DNA of 64,000 nucleotides from Stygiobacter sp043807765 (GTDB taxonomy: Bacteria > Bacteroidota > Ignavibacteria > Ignavibacteriales > Melioribacteraceae), in contig JAZDFQ010000069.1 in assembly GCA_043807765.1 (NCBI GenBank), positions 62,001-126,000 on the forward strand, read 5' to 3'. Made by a program: the position numbers and the translations under genes. The notes under the pieces were generated by a model, which searched no databases, was not told where the DNA came from, and saw only the letters and a list, made by a program, of their open reading frames with translations. Below, in pieces: positions 33,204 through 41,300 of the stretch (position 1 is its first letter; each line of letters begins with the position of its first letter).

Positions 33204-33830
33204 CTAATTTTTATTCTCTTGTTCAGTAAACTTTTCAAGCCACTCCGGAACAACTGGCTTAAGCCGAGGGACACTTGCATACGGTGTTGATGATAGACTA
33301 TGAATTCTTCCGTGCGGTGTTTCGCGATGACAATCCCAACAATATTTTTCTGTTTGGTCTTGAACGTTTTTATTGTTTATTGCACGCAAGCCTATAGGGT
33401 GAACTAGATTTGAATGACAGCGGTTACAGTTTTCTTGTACTGCATTTTTGCCGGCTTCTTTAATCTGGATTACTTGCGGTTCCCATCTCATTGTAAAATA
33501 AGTTGCGTGTCGTAAGCCGTCGCTAGCCTTAAACAAGTATTTACTCACAAAATTGTTTTGCGGAACGTGGCAATCATTGCATGTTGCAACTCTTCCGTGG
33601 CTTCCTCTTTCCCAGGTTGCGTATTGGGGATACATTACGTGGCAGTTAACGCAAGTCCTAGGATCATCTGAGAGATATGATACCGCGTTAGAAATGTATA
33701 TGACATAGAAGCTGAGCCCGAAGAAAATTCCCAGCGCAATTATTACCTGCATTTTCCATTTGTCTGGCGGAATGAGTCTTGCAAAAAATTTTTTCAGGAT
33801 ACGAGTTTTATTGGATTGGTTTTTTTTCAT
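33204..33830 (-). CDS. nrfH: Cytochrome c nitrite reductase small subunit
   Basis: A 208-residue tetrahaem NapC/NirT-family quinol dehydrogenase. A single membrane anchor (about 28-49) is followed by haem motifs CVNCH (60-64), CNDCH (84-88), CNRCH (135-139) and CWDCH (164-168). It oxidises menaquinol and passes electrons to NrfA. It lies between the polyferredoxin gene, whose stop it overlaps by 23 bases, and nrfA. The C-terminal tail after the last haem (about 40 residues, ending VVPEWLEKFTEQENKN) is somewhat long. Confidence 0.97.
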   Translation of the reverse strand: MKKNQSNKTRILKKFFARLIPPDKWKMQVIIALGIFFGLSFYVIYISNAVSYLSDDPRTCVNCHVMYPQYATWERGSHGRVATCNDCHVPQNNFVSKYLFKASDGLRHATYFTMRWEPQVIQIKEAGKNAVQENCNRCHSNLVHPIGLRAINNKNVQDQTEKYCWDCHRETPHGRIHSLSSTPYASVPRLKPVVPEWLEKFTEQENKN

Positions 33831-34917
33831 TTACCGCTCCTTTCTCTGATGCTTTGTTCAGTTTTTCTATATCCGAAGAACTTGTTGGGTGTCCTATTGA
33901 ATTTACACTCTTGTGTAATTCAATGTAAACTTCTTTTGGAACTTTGTTTTGCCAATTACCGGTTAGAATTCCTAAACCGGTAATTGCAACAAACAAAAGT
34001 ATAACCCCAAAGGCAACAATTTTTTTATTAACCTTCTTTTCGGCTCCAACTAATTTTAAGTCAAGGGTGTCTTTTACCGGACAAACATCTACGCAGTTTA
34101 AGCAGCTTGTACATTCGTCAGAACGTACTGTAACTACTTTATCCACTTTAATAAATGAAGGACAAGCTTTAGCACACAATCCGCAATCAATACAACTGAC
34201 CGGATTGCGCTTTATCTTAGCTGGACTTAGTAAGCTTGTAATCCCAAGCAATGCGCCATACGGACATAAATATCGGCACCAGAAATTTCTATAGACTATT
34301 GATAACAAGAATAGTATTCCAATCACAATTAAAGAGAACCGTGAAATCTCTGCAAAGAAATACCACATCTTTACGTCGGACATAATATTGTACTCGCCAC
34401 CAAGAAAATATTCCAACGCTAACCTGTTCATGGAGAAGATTGAAAAAGCAAAGAACAACAACAATAGATATTTTACCGAACGAAGAACATAATCCAAGTA
34501 TTTCCAGATTTTTATTCTTCGCTTGAATATTTTTTTGTGAATTCTTTCTCCAAAATCTCCAATCAGTTCAGATAAGAAACCAACCGGACACATCCAGCTG
34601 CAAAACGATTTTCCAAACGCGAATGACATTCCGACTATAGCTAGAAAAATAAAAAAACCAGCAGGGTGTATAGGGTGAACATTGCCACTTACAAAAAAGT
34701 AGTAACCGCTCATCATTGCGCTTATTGGCAGAAACCCCTCAACACCGGGTGGCCTAGCGCTAAATTCTGCCGCACCGTTGGATTCCAAATAGTTAATGAA
34801 TTGCGAAAACTCTATGCCTATCCAAATACATAGCAACGCAAATGAAGTTTGTACTATAAAGCGAATCGTCTGTATCGGCTTATCTGTGTTCTTAATTATT
34901 TTAGCTTTCTTTTCCAT
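33808..34917 (-). CDS. NapH-like membrane polyferredoxin
   Basis: A 369-residue membrane protein. About five hydrophobic spans occur, and two C-x3-C-P motifs lie at the membrane face: CSWMCPVGF (106-114) and CRYLCPYGA (near 214). Two 4Fe-4S sets follow, CIDCGLCAKACP and CTSCLNCVDVCP (about 242-282). One more span and a periplasmic tail come last. This is the NapH/CcoG/RdxA family layout. As the first gene of an operon with nrfH and nrfA, it probably feeds or regulates electron flow to nitrite reduction. It could instead serve in metallocentre assembly. The function is inferred from context. Confidence 0.88.
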   Translation of the reverse strand: MEKKAKIIKNTDKPIQTIRFIVQTSFALLCIWIGIEFSQFINYLESNGAAEFSARPPGVEGFLPISAMMSGYYFFVSGNVHPIHPAGFFIFLAIVGMSFAFGKSFCSWMCPVGFLSELIGDFGERIHKKIFKRRIKIWKYLDYVLRSVKYLLLLFFAFSIFSMNRLALEYFLGGEYNIMSDVKMWYFFAEISRFSLIVIGILFLLSIVYRNFWCRYLCPYGALLGITSLLSPAKIKRNPVSCIDCGLCAKACPSFIKVDKVVTVRSDECTSCLNCVDVCPVKDTLDLKLVGAEKKVNKKIVAFGVILLFVAITGLGILTGNWQNKVPKEVYIELHKSVNSIGHPTSSSDIEKLNKASEKGAVNEKKPIQ

Positions 34918-34934
34918 TACATTCTTTTTTTATA

Positions 34935-34956
34935 AATCAGATAAATATTTCTGATT
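34935..34956. promoter_or_regulatory. Inverted repeat before the nrf operon, candidate operator
   Basis: AATCAGA and TCTGATT form a perfect 7-bp inverted repeat separated by eight A/T-rich bases, 18-39 bases before the polyferredoxin start. The size and symmetry suit a dimeric regulator. The Rrf2 protein encoded at 36661 is a possible binder, but its site preference is unknown. Confidence 0.45.
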
Positions 34957-35063
34957 AAAACATACTAAGCTTTTTTGTTTTAGTCAACCAGAAAAAATAA
35001 TCTATTTAACCTTTTTTCGTTGATTTTAGTGCAGAGAATCGATAAGTTTAATCGGAGTTAAAA

Positions 35064-35080
35064 TTCCTTTTATAAAGGAA
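35064..35080 (+). promoter_or_regulatory. Hairpin overlapping the ferredoxin ribosome binding site
   Basis: TTCCTTT and AAAGGAA pair in a perfect 7-bp stem with loop TAT. The right arm contains the Shine-Dalgarno AAGGAA, seven bases before the ATG at 35087. Folding in the mRNA would hide the ribosome binding site, so translational control is possible. Confidence 0.5.
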
Positions 35081-35086
35081 CCAGAT

Positions 35087-35920
35087 ATGTTAAGAAAAAT
35101 CATTCAGATTGAAGAGGATAAATGCGATGGCTGCGGTGCGTGTGTGCCGGAATGCCACGAAGGCGCGTTGCAAATTATTGATGGTAAAGCGCGATTGATC
35201 AGCGATCTTTTTTGTGACGGACTTGGCGCTTGTCTTGGCCATTGCCCAACCGGCGCATTAACAATTGTTGAACGAGAGGCTGAGCCTTACGATGAAAGGA
35301 AAGTGATGGATTATATTGTAAAAGGCGGTCCTAATGTTATTAAGGCTCACTTGAAACACATGAGAGATCATAAAGAGTTCGAGTTCTTAACACAAGCGAT
35401 AGATTATCTAAATGATCATGGAATTGCTGTTCCTGTTCTCGAAGAGATAGCAGAAGAGAAACATTCTTCATGCGGATGTTCCGGTTCTCAAGCTCAAAGT
35501 TTTGAAAGTGACGAAGTTGATGAAAATGGTCAAAGACAATCTCACTTAACACAGTGGCCAATTCAAATGCATCTGGTTTCTCCAACTGCAGCTTACTATA
35601 GAAAGTCTGATTTACTTTTAGCAGCTGACTGCTGTGCATTTTCTTACGGCGATTTCCACAAAGACTTTATGAAAGGGAAGTCGGTCGCAATTGCTTGTCC
35701 GAAGCTTGATTCTAACAAACAAGTCTATCTTGATAAGTTAATTGCAATGGTTAACAAAGCCGAAATTGAATCTATTACCGTTGTAATTATGCAAGTGCCT
35801 TGTTGTAGTGGTTTAGTTCAAATGGCAAAACAAGCCGTTGAACATTCAAACCGAGAAGTTCCAATTACCGTTATTGTGATTGGTGTTCAAGGAGAAATAT
35901 TACAAAAAGCCGAACTATAA
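35087..35920 (+). CDS. 4Fe-4S ferredoxin with C-terminal cysteine domain
   Basis: A 277-residue cytoplasmic protein. The N-terminal two-cluster ferredoxin (about 1-65) has CDGCGACVPECHEGA; the second set is CDGLGACLGHCPTGA, where the usual spacing is kept but the second Cys is Leu or shifted. After a linker with CGCSGS (about 129-134), the C-terminal 120 residues contain CCAFSYGDFH, CPKLD and VPCCSGL, a further metal- or redox-site pattern. This two-part design recurs in anaerobes. The exact role is not known. It is divergent from the nrf operon and just upstream of a methyltransferase gene. Confidence 0.8.
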   Translation: MLRKIIQIEEDKCDGCGACVPECHEGALQIIDGKARLISDLFCDGLGACLGHCPTGALTIVEREAEPYDERKVMDYIVKGGPNVIKAHLKHMRDHKEFEFLTQAIDYLNDHGIAVPVLEEIAEEKHSSCGCSGSQAQSFESDEVDENGQRQSHLTQWPIQMHLVSPTAAYYRKSDLLLAADCCAFSYGDFHKDFMKGKSVAIACPKLDSNKQVYLDKLIAMVNKAEIESITVVIMQVPCCSGLVQMAKQAVEHSNREVPITVIVIGVQGEILQKAEL

Positions 35921-35922
35921 AG

Positions 35923-36660
35923 ATGGAAAACAAAAATTTTTACGATGCCGCTTCCAGTTTCTATGATCAGATGATAAGTTTTGAAAAAAATCTTGAAACT
36001 AGAAAGGCGGCATTCCATAAACTATTTCCTAATCCCGGCTCTGCTGCCGATCTTGGCTGCGGAAGCGGAGTTGATTCAATAGCACTTGCAATGAATGGGC
36101 ATTCTGTTCTTAGCGTAGACCCATCCACAAAAATGATTGAGCTAGCAAAAACAAACTCCGAGAAATATTCTCAAAATTTATCATTCCACAAGAGTACCAT
36201 TGCCGCTATTCCTCCAAAGTATGATGGCAAGTTTTATTATGTTATTTCTTTAGGAAACACCTTTGCTAATGTTGAAGGAACAACAATCTATTCAACAATT
36301 CAGCGACTTTTTGACTTACTTGTAGAAGGAGGAACTTGTTTAATTCATATTCTCAACTATAGCTTGATTATGGATCAGCAGGAAAGGATTGTAAACATTA
36401 AACCAGGTGAAGAAAACTACTACGTTCGCTTCTATGATTTTATAAGCGGACAGATAAATTTTAATATCTTAAAATTTTCCCAAAACGATCCAAAACAATA
36501 TGAGTTAATTTCAACTCGCGTATTTGGTTATAAAAAGGATTTGCTAGCCAAGACATTTGATTCTGTAGGGTTTAAAGAACTAAAATATTGGTCTGATCTT
36601 GATGCGACAAAGTTTAACATCGCTACGTCGAAAGATCTATTTATTCACGCTGTAAAATAA
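35923..36660 (+). CDS. Class I SAM-dependent methyltransferase
   Basis: A 245-residue protein. Motif I is AADLGCGSGVDSIALAMNG (about residues 37-55) and the acidic post-motif is SVDPSTKMIELAK. VISLGNTFANVEG follows. These match the Methyltransf_25/11 group. The start lies two bases after the ferredoxin stop, so the two are translationally coupled and probably work together, perhaps in a metal or sulfur metabolite pathway. The substrate is unknown. The gene ends immediately against the convergent Rrf2 gene with no spacer. Confidence 0.85.
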   Translation: MENKNFYDAASSFYDQMISFEKNLETRKAAFHKLFPNPGSAADLGCGSGVDSIALAMNGHSVLSVDPSTKMIELAKTNSEKYSQNLSFHKSTIAAIPPKYDGKFYYVISLGNTFANVEGTTIYSTIQRLFDLLVEGGTCLIHILNYSLIMDQQERIVNIKPGEENYYVRFYDFISGQINFNILKFSQNDPKQYELISTRVFGYKKDLLAKTFDSVGFKELKYWSDLDATKFNIATSKDLFIHAVK

Positions 36661-37089
36661 TTATAGCAGCTTGAGCTTGTTTTTTGTTTTCTCCATCAAA
36701 TCTTCAAGAGTTTCCTCGCTAAGCATTCTATAAGCTTCTTCCCTCAGTTTGCCCCACTTATCATGAACCGGACAAGGAGTTTCATGTGAACAGCCGGGGA
36801 AACCGAGCACACAAGTTTTGAAAAGGTCCAGTCCATCAATTGCTTCAACTATATCAATAAGTTTTATCTCTACCGGTTTTTTTGCTAAGTAAAATCCGCC
36901 TTTCTTTCCTTTTCGTGAACCAACAATGCCGCTAGAGGTTAGAATCTGCAATACCTTTGAAACAAATTCTTTTGGTACTTTTAATTCGGTTGAAACTTCT
37001 GTCGCATTAAATACTCTATCTCCTTTCGTAGATAGAAAAAGTACAGCTTGAAGTCCCAGTTCACATGCTTTCGAAAATATTACCGTCAT
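36661..37089 (-). CDS. Rrf2-family transcriptional regulator
   Basis: A 142-residue protein. The winged helix covers residues 1-75 (FNATEVSTELKVPKEFVSKVLQIL, then GIVGSRKGKKGGFYLAKKP). The sensor loop has three Cys residues, CVLGFPGCSHETPCPVH, spaced C-x6-C-x5-C, suited to bind an Fe-S cluster as in IscR, NsrR and RsrR. Such proteins sense NO, redox state or Fe-S supply. Its position next to nrf and ferredoxin genes suggests it controls nitrite or NO-linked functions, which is an inference. It converges on the methyltransferase gene. Confidence 0.92.
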   Translation of the reverse strand: MTVIFSKACELGLQAVLFLSTKGDRVFNATEVSTELKVPKEFVSKVLQILTSSGIVGSRKGKKGGFYLAKKPVEIKLIDIVEAIDGLDLFKTCVLGFPGCSHETPCPVHDKWGKLREEAYRMLSEETLEDLMEKTKNKLKLL

Positions 37090-37202
37090 ATTTCTCTGCT
37101 TTTTATTTTGAAGATAAAATATTTTGAGATTCTTTCGAAATGATTTATTGCAAAATATCTTTTAATGTTGGCAACTCTTGATTAATTAAGTATGGAGAGC
37201 AA

Positions 37203-37227
37203 AAACCCCGGCTTAGACCGAGGTTCG
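37203..37227 (-). terminator. Rho-independent terminator after the RlpA-like gene
   Basis: AACCTCGG and CCGGGGTT pair (one mismatch) around a 6-base loop, followed by TTTTT on the minus strand, directly downstream of the leftward RlpA-like gene. Confidence 0.75.
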
Positions 37228-37230
37228 TTT

Positions 37231-37713
37231 TTAATTGAGCGTGCTCACTGGAAGATTTTCAGAATTTATCACAACTTCCTTAACCTTAACACGTACAACC
37301 CCTTTATGCAAAATACCTAGCGCCTTAGCTGTTCCTTTTGAAAGATCGAGATCGCGTCCTTCGACATATGGACCTCTATCGTTTACTCTAACGATAGCAG
37401 ATTTACCGTTACGGAAATTTGTTATTTGCAACAGTGTACCAAAAGGAAACGATTTATGTGCAGCAGTTAATGCCATTTGATTATATTTTTCTCCGTTGGC
37501 AGTGGCCTTTCCATGAAAGCGTGGACCATACCAAGAAGCAGTCATTACACCCATTTCATTATATTCTACCGGTACCAAATTCGGTTCTGCATCTTTGCTG
37601 ACGCTTACTTTAGGCATTCCCCTTTTATCGCTAGCTGGAGTGTCACCCAGACTTATCAGTCCAACTGAAACCACAAGTAGACTTAAAATTGTAAATATTT
37701 TTATGTACTGCAA
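37231..37713 (-). CDS. RlpA-like double-psi beta-barrel secreted protein
   Basis: A 160-residue exported protein with a signal peptide in the first 25 residues. The RlpA/DPBB domain spans about 57-150. It begins TASWYGPRFHGKATANGEKYNQMALTAAH with the catalytic-region HGK-T-NGE pattern. It continues PFGTLLQITN and AIVRVNDRGPY, with the key Asp, and then RDLDLSKGTAKALGI. RlpA proteins cleave denuded glycan strands of peptidoglycan at the septum. There is no SPOR domain, so septal targeting is uncertain. A monocistronic gene. Confidence 0.9.
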   Translation of the reverse strand: MQYIKIFTILSLLVVSVGLISLGDTPASDKRGMPKVSVSKDAEPNLVPVEYNEMGVMTASWYGPRFHGKATANGEKYNQMALTAAHKSFPFGTLLQITNFRNGKSAIVRVNDRGPYVEGRDLDLSKGTAKALGILHKGVVRVKVKEVVINSENLPVSTLN

Positions 37714-37783
37714 AAAAACCTCTTAATTAGTTAAACATAATTTGGAGTAAAGGAGAAATAGGAGATTCGACTTACAGGTAGTG

Positions 37784-38104
37784 CTATATCTTTAGGTAAG
37801 TCGTGAACCACTTGTTGGTTCGGAATTTATTTTCGTTATGAGCAATTCGATGCTCGATTTGAAAATCTTGTGAAATAGAATTTGTTTGTAACGAGCCGTA
37901 AAACGCCGTCACTGGAGTGTTGTTCTTCGCATAATCAGATTTTGAAGTGAACTGATCGACTGTTAGATAGTACTTCTCGGAAAGTAAATCCTTTACCAAG
38001 ATTTGATTTGGGGATTTATCCTTAGAAATAACTGTTACCGGACTAGCCAGCGCAAAGCCAACTAAAAGTAATCCGAGGCAATATGTTAGAATTTTAATTT
38101 TCAT
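37784..38104 (-). CDS. Small exported hypothetical protein
   Basis: A 106-residue protein with a clear N-terminal hydrophobic signal (ILTYCLGLLLVGFALA). The remaining 80 residues are polar (SPVTVISKDKSPNQILVKDLLSEKYYL, then an FQIEHRIAHNENKFRTNKWF stretch). I recognise no family. It follows the signalling operon terminator and has its own spacing, so it is probably transcribed alone. The coding call rests on the open frame and signal peptide only. Confidence 0.5.
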   Translation of the reverse strand: MKIKILTYCLGLLLVGFALASPVTVISKDKSPNQILVKDLLSEKYYLTVDQFTSKSDYAKNNTPVTAFYGSLQTNSISQDFQIEHRIAHNENKFRTNKWFTTYLKI

Positions 38105-38204
38105 AATTGTATTAAGGTACTATCGAATATCGAGGAGGTAAATTTAGACATTTCGTGTAGATGAGACAAAAGTTGGAGGATACAAATCACACTTTTAAAA
38201 TATA

Positions 38205-38235
38205 AAAATGCGAAATTAGCTTAATTTCGCATTTT
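38205..38235. terminator. Strong terminator after the signalling operon
   Basis: A perfect 14-bp stem AAAATGCGAAATTA / TAATTTCGCATTTT with a 3-base loop. On the minus strand it is followed by TATATTTT. It marks the end of the kinase-to-phosphatase operon and could act in both directions. Confidence 0.85.
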
Positions 38236-38289
38236 GAGGAAAAATTTTTCACCTTGAAAACTGTTCTCTTAGCTCAGAAAAAGCCAGAG

Positions 38290-38322
38290 AATCAGACGCT
38301 AACAAGTGTTTTAAGTCTGATT
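38290..38322. other. Inverted repeat AATCAGAC...GTCTGATT
   Basis: An 8-bp perfect inverted repeat with a 17-base spacer just after the PP2C gene stop. Its arms begin with the same AATCAGA as the dyad before the nrf operon. It may be a minor hairpin ahead of the main terminator. Confidence 0.4.
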
Positions 38323-38344
38323 AATGAAATAAAAACAGATTCTT

Positions 38345-39484
38345 CTATAGAACTTTAAGTTTGATTACACTAACATCGTCATCAAACTCGCCGCCGGTAT
38401 ATACAGTTAGTTCTTTTTTAATTTGCTCGAGAGTATCTTCTTCGGGATTAACTTTACCTAGAAATTCAATTAGGCCTTCTTCTTTGTACATCTCGCCCGC
38501 AGCATTTCTGGCTTCTGTAATTCCATCTGTAACCAAAAAGAGTTCGTTACCACTTTCCAGTTTTAATTCATGGTCTTCATATTCGCCTGTATGACTGAAG
38601 CCGAGCAGCAATCCTTTAGAAACAAAATTCTGAACATCTGTATTTGATTTGTAGAATAAGGGCAAATCTCCGGCACCAGAATACTTGAGCACCTTGTTCT
38701 TCTTGTCTATAATGATGATAGAAAGAGTTATAAAGACTTCTGAAATTCGCTCATCCTTAAAAACGGATTCGTTCACTTTATTAAGCACGTCGCTAGGCTT
38801 GTATTCTTTAGCAGATTCCAGAACAAAGCGGGTTGCGCTTCTTACATATCCGGCATAAGCAATGGCAAAGTACCACGCGCCCCACCTTTTGCCCATTGTA
38901 TCGCCAAGAACTACTACCAAATTATCGTCATCTATTCTAATATAATCAATGAAATCTCCGCCGGGAACATTTTTATGAGGCAAATGCCAATGAGAGATTT
39001 CGAATCCTTCGAATTTAGGAAACTCGTCCGGGACAACTTTCACACCCATAGTGTCGGCAGCTCTCTGAACTTCATCAACTACTTTTGATCTTTCTTTTTC
39101 AATGGTTTTTAGAATTGCCGAGACCTTTGCAATTACAACCTTGGGGCTGGAAGTTTTGATTATATAGTCTTCGATTTCTAAATCATAGCCTTGAAGAATG
39201 TCATCCTCTTCTCCTTTTGCGGTGAGAAAAACGAAAGGAATTTTTTTAAGCTCTTCATTAGTGAGCAGTTTTTTTCGAAATTCAAATCCATCTACTTCGG
39301 GCATCATTACGTCGCTGATAATTAAATCGGGAAGTAGCTTTTCCGCAAGTTCATAACCTTCGTTTCCGTTTGTGCCGATAGTAACTTCGTAGCCGGCTTT
39401 TGTAAGATTGTAATGAAAAAGTTTTGCAATGTTGAATTCATCTTCAACAAGAAGAATTCTATTTGCTGTTTTACCGTCTGCCAC
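38345..39484 (-). CDS. Response regulator with PP2C/SpoIIE phosphatase output
   Basis: A 379-residue protein. The receiver domain (1-125) has RILLVEDEFNIA, LPDLIISDVMMPE with the phospho-Asp, and the FVFLTAKGEED switch region. After a short linker (130-165), the SpoIIE/RsbU-type PP2C domain (about 175-379) has GGDFIDYI and VLGDTMGKRWGAWYFAI, then YSGAGDLPLFYK, LFLVTDGITEARN and GGEFDDDVSVI with the metal-binding Asp residues. It should dephosphorylate a STAS anti-sigma antagonist, and the STAS gene lies 41 bases upstream. It is last gene of the operon. Confidence 0.93.
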   Translation of the reverse strand: MADGKTANRILLVEDEFNIAKLFHYNLTKAGYEVTIGTNGNEGYELAEKLLPDLIISDVMMPEVDGFEFRKKLLTNEELKKIPFVFLTAKGEEDDILQGYDLEIEDYIIKTSSPKVVIAKVSAILKTIEKERSKVVDEVQRAADTMGVKVVPDEFPKFEGFEISHWHLPHKNVPGGDFIDYIRIDDDNLVVVLGDTMGKRWGAWYFAIAYAGYVRSATRFVLESAKEYKPSDVLNKVNESVFKDERISEVFITLSIIIIDKKNKVLKYSGAGDLPLFYKSNTDVQNFVSKGLLLGFSHTGEYEDHELKLESGNELFLVTDGITEARNAAGEMYKEEGLIEFLGKVNPEEDTLEQIKKELTVYTGGEFDDDVSVIKLKVL

Positions 39485-39525
39485 TTAAATCTCCAATAAT
39501 TTTAACGAGTGTGAACTCTAATTTT

Positions 39526-39873
39526 CTATTTATGAAAACTTTTAATTGCGTCCTGTAGTTCCGAATATGTTTCGAAAACACGGAAGAGTCGCGTCAACTC
39601 GAACATGGAGCGAACCGGTGGTCTGAAACCAACAAGTTTTAGATCGCCGCCTTGTTTAACAACTTTTTTAAGCGTTCCAACAATAACACCTAGAAACGTG
39701 GAATCAAGAAATTCTACCGAAGAGAGATCGACGATTACCTTAACATAGCCTGCGTTGATCTTAGGAGTGATTTTCTCTTTTAGATATTCAGCTTCTTTTA
39801 TTGTAGCTCGTTCGATGTTTATAATTTCTACAACAACGTCATCAATTACTTCTTCAATGATTCCCATTTTCAA
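39526..39873 (-). CDS. STAS-domain anti-sigma factor antagonist
   Basis: A 115-residue single STAS domain. The core VKVIVDLSSVEFLDSTFLGVIVGTLK contains the Ser that is phosphorylated in SpoIIAA/RsbV proteins (DST). The C-terminal LTRLFRVFETYSELQDAIKSF is also typical. It would bind an anti-sigma kinase when unphosphorylated, freeing a sigma factor, and be reset by the adjacent PP2C protein. No RsbW-type kinase gene is visible. A related STAS protein is encoded at 45735, and the two share LDSTFLG/IDSTFLG. Confidence 0.92.
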   Translation of the reverse strand: MKMGIIEEVIDDVVVEIINIERATIKEAEYLKEKITPKINAGYVKVIVDLSSVEFLDSTFLGVIVGTLKKVVKQGGDLKLVGFRPPVRSMFELTRLFRVFETYSELQDAIKSFHK

Positions 39874-39902
39874 TTTTCCATTAATATAATGCTAATGGTG
39901 AA

Positions 39903-41285
39903 TTAGTTTTTTGCCGATTCTATTTTATATTTTTCCATCAATCTGTATAAAGTTGCTCTGCCTATTCTAAGTTTACGGGCAGCTTCAACAATGTTTCCGC
40001 CGGTAATTTTTAGAGAATGACGAATGGCTTCTTCTTTTAATTTTTCAAAAGGAATTACCGGGGAATCGTCGCCGAAGAGAACTCCGTTTCCGCTAATATT
40101 TAATGTATTATTTTGATGAGTTATAGATTGAGGAAGAATATCTATATCAATCGATTCATCCTCCGTAAGAATAATGCAACGCTCCAGCATGTTTTCTAAT
40201 TCGCGAATATTTCCCGGCCAATCATAATCATACAAATACTTAAGTGCGGTTTTAGTTGCACCCTTAATATTCTTGCCGAGTTTTTCGTTGAATACTTTAA
40301 CAAAGTGATCTATCAAAACAACAATATCCGCCTTGCGTTCTCTAAGTGGTGGAATGTGAATTGGGAAAGAACTTAGTCTGTAGTACAAATCTTCGCGGAA
40401 CTGCTTGTTGTCAACCGCGTTTTTTAAATCTCTGTTTGTTGCAGAGATAATTCGTACATCGGTTTTTAACACTTCGTTTCCGCCAACGCGTTCAAACTCT
40501 TTCAGCTGAATTACTCTAAGAATTTTTGCTTGGAGCGACATTTCCATCTCGCCGATTTCATCCAGGAAAATTGTGCCGCCTTTAGCTAGTTCGAACTTTC
40601 CGATTTTTCTTTGATGAGCGCCGGTAAAGGATCCTTTTTCGTGTCCAAACAATTCACTTTCTAGAAGTTCTCTTGGAATTGAAGCACAGTTAACTACAAC
40701 AAACTGTGCCGATTTTCTTTTTCCGTTATAATGAATTGCACGTGCAACCAGTTCTTTTCCGGTTCCGCTTTCGCCGGTTATTAATACTGTAATATCATTA
40801 TCAAGAACTTTTGAAATCATTCTAAATGCTTCTTGCATTTTTTTATCTGCGGAAATAATATTCTCGAAGCTGAATTCTCTTTGAAGATTCTCTTTTAGAT
40901 TTTCTACTTCCCTTTCCAGATCGAAATTCTTTATGGCGTTTCTAATTGCCGGTTCTAATCTGTTTTTATCAACAGGTTTTGGAAAATAATCGAATGCTCC
41001 AAGCCGAACTGATTCAAGAGCAACTTCAACGCTGCCCTGAGCAGAAAGCATTATCACCGGCAAGTTTGGACTGCGCTGCTTAATCTTTCCAAGTACTTCG
41101 TTTCCATTTATATCTGGAAGCATTATATCGAGCAGAATTAAATCTGGATTTTCCGGCAGCGCATTTATTACATCAGCGCCCGTCGTAAATGTTTTAACAT
41201 TATATCCCCACTGATTTTTAACCCAGTGAGAAAGCATTTTTAGGATAGATTCCTCATCGTCAACAATGAATATTTGTTTTTCCAT
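39903..41285 (-). CDS. NtrC-family sigma-54 dependent response regulator
   Basis: A 460-residue protein. Receiver domain 1-120: FIVDDEESIL, LILLDIMLPDING with phospho-Asp, and YFPKPVDK. AAA+ domain about 145-385: GESGTGKELVARAIH Walker A, then the sigma-54 contact loop, here GSFTGA rather than the common GAFTGA, and GGTIFLDEIGEM Walker B. The C-terminal Fis-type helix-turn-helix ends ARKLRIGRATLYRLMEKYKI. It activates RNA polymerase sigma-54 promoters on phosphorylation. Its partner kinase is the gene 15 bases upstream. Target promoters were not identified. Confidence 0.95.
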   Translation of the reverse strand: MEKQIFIVDDEESILKMLSHWVKNQWGYNVKTFTTGADVINALPENPDLILLDIMLPDINGNEVLGKIKQRSPNLPVIMLSAQGSVEVALESVRLGAFDYFPKPVDKNRLEPAIRNAIKNFDLEREVENLKENLQREFSFENIISADKKMQEAFRMISKVLDNDITVLITGESGTGKELVARAIHYNGKRKSAQFVVVNCASIPRELLESELFGHEKGSFTGAHQRKIGKFELAKGGTIFLDEIGEMEMSLQAKILRVIQLKEFERVGGNEVLKTDVRIISATNRDLKNAVDNKQFREDLYYRLSSFPIHIPPLRERKADIVVLIDHFVKVFNEKLGKNIKGATKTALKYLYDYDWPGNIRELENMLERCIILTEDESIDIDILPQSITHQNNTLNISGNGVLFGDDSPVIPFEKLKEEAIRHSLKITGGNIVEAARKLRIGRATLYRLMEKYKIESAKN

Positions 41286-41300
41286 TTCTCTCGGCTGAAA

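Noticed and set aside
34935..34956. FNR-type site before the nrf operon
   Set aside because: The dyad does not fit TTGAT-N4-ATCAA, so it is listed only as an unassigned operator.
35340..35639. Leftward frame within the ferredoxin gene
   Set aside because: The plus-strand frame has clear Cys motifs; this one has none.
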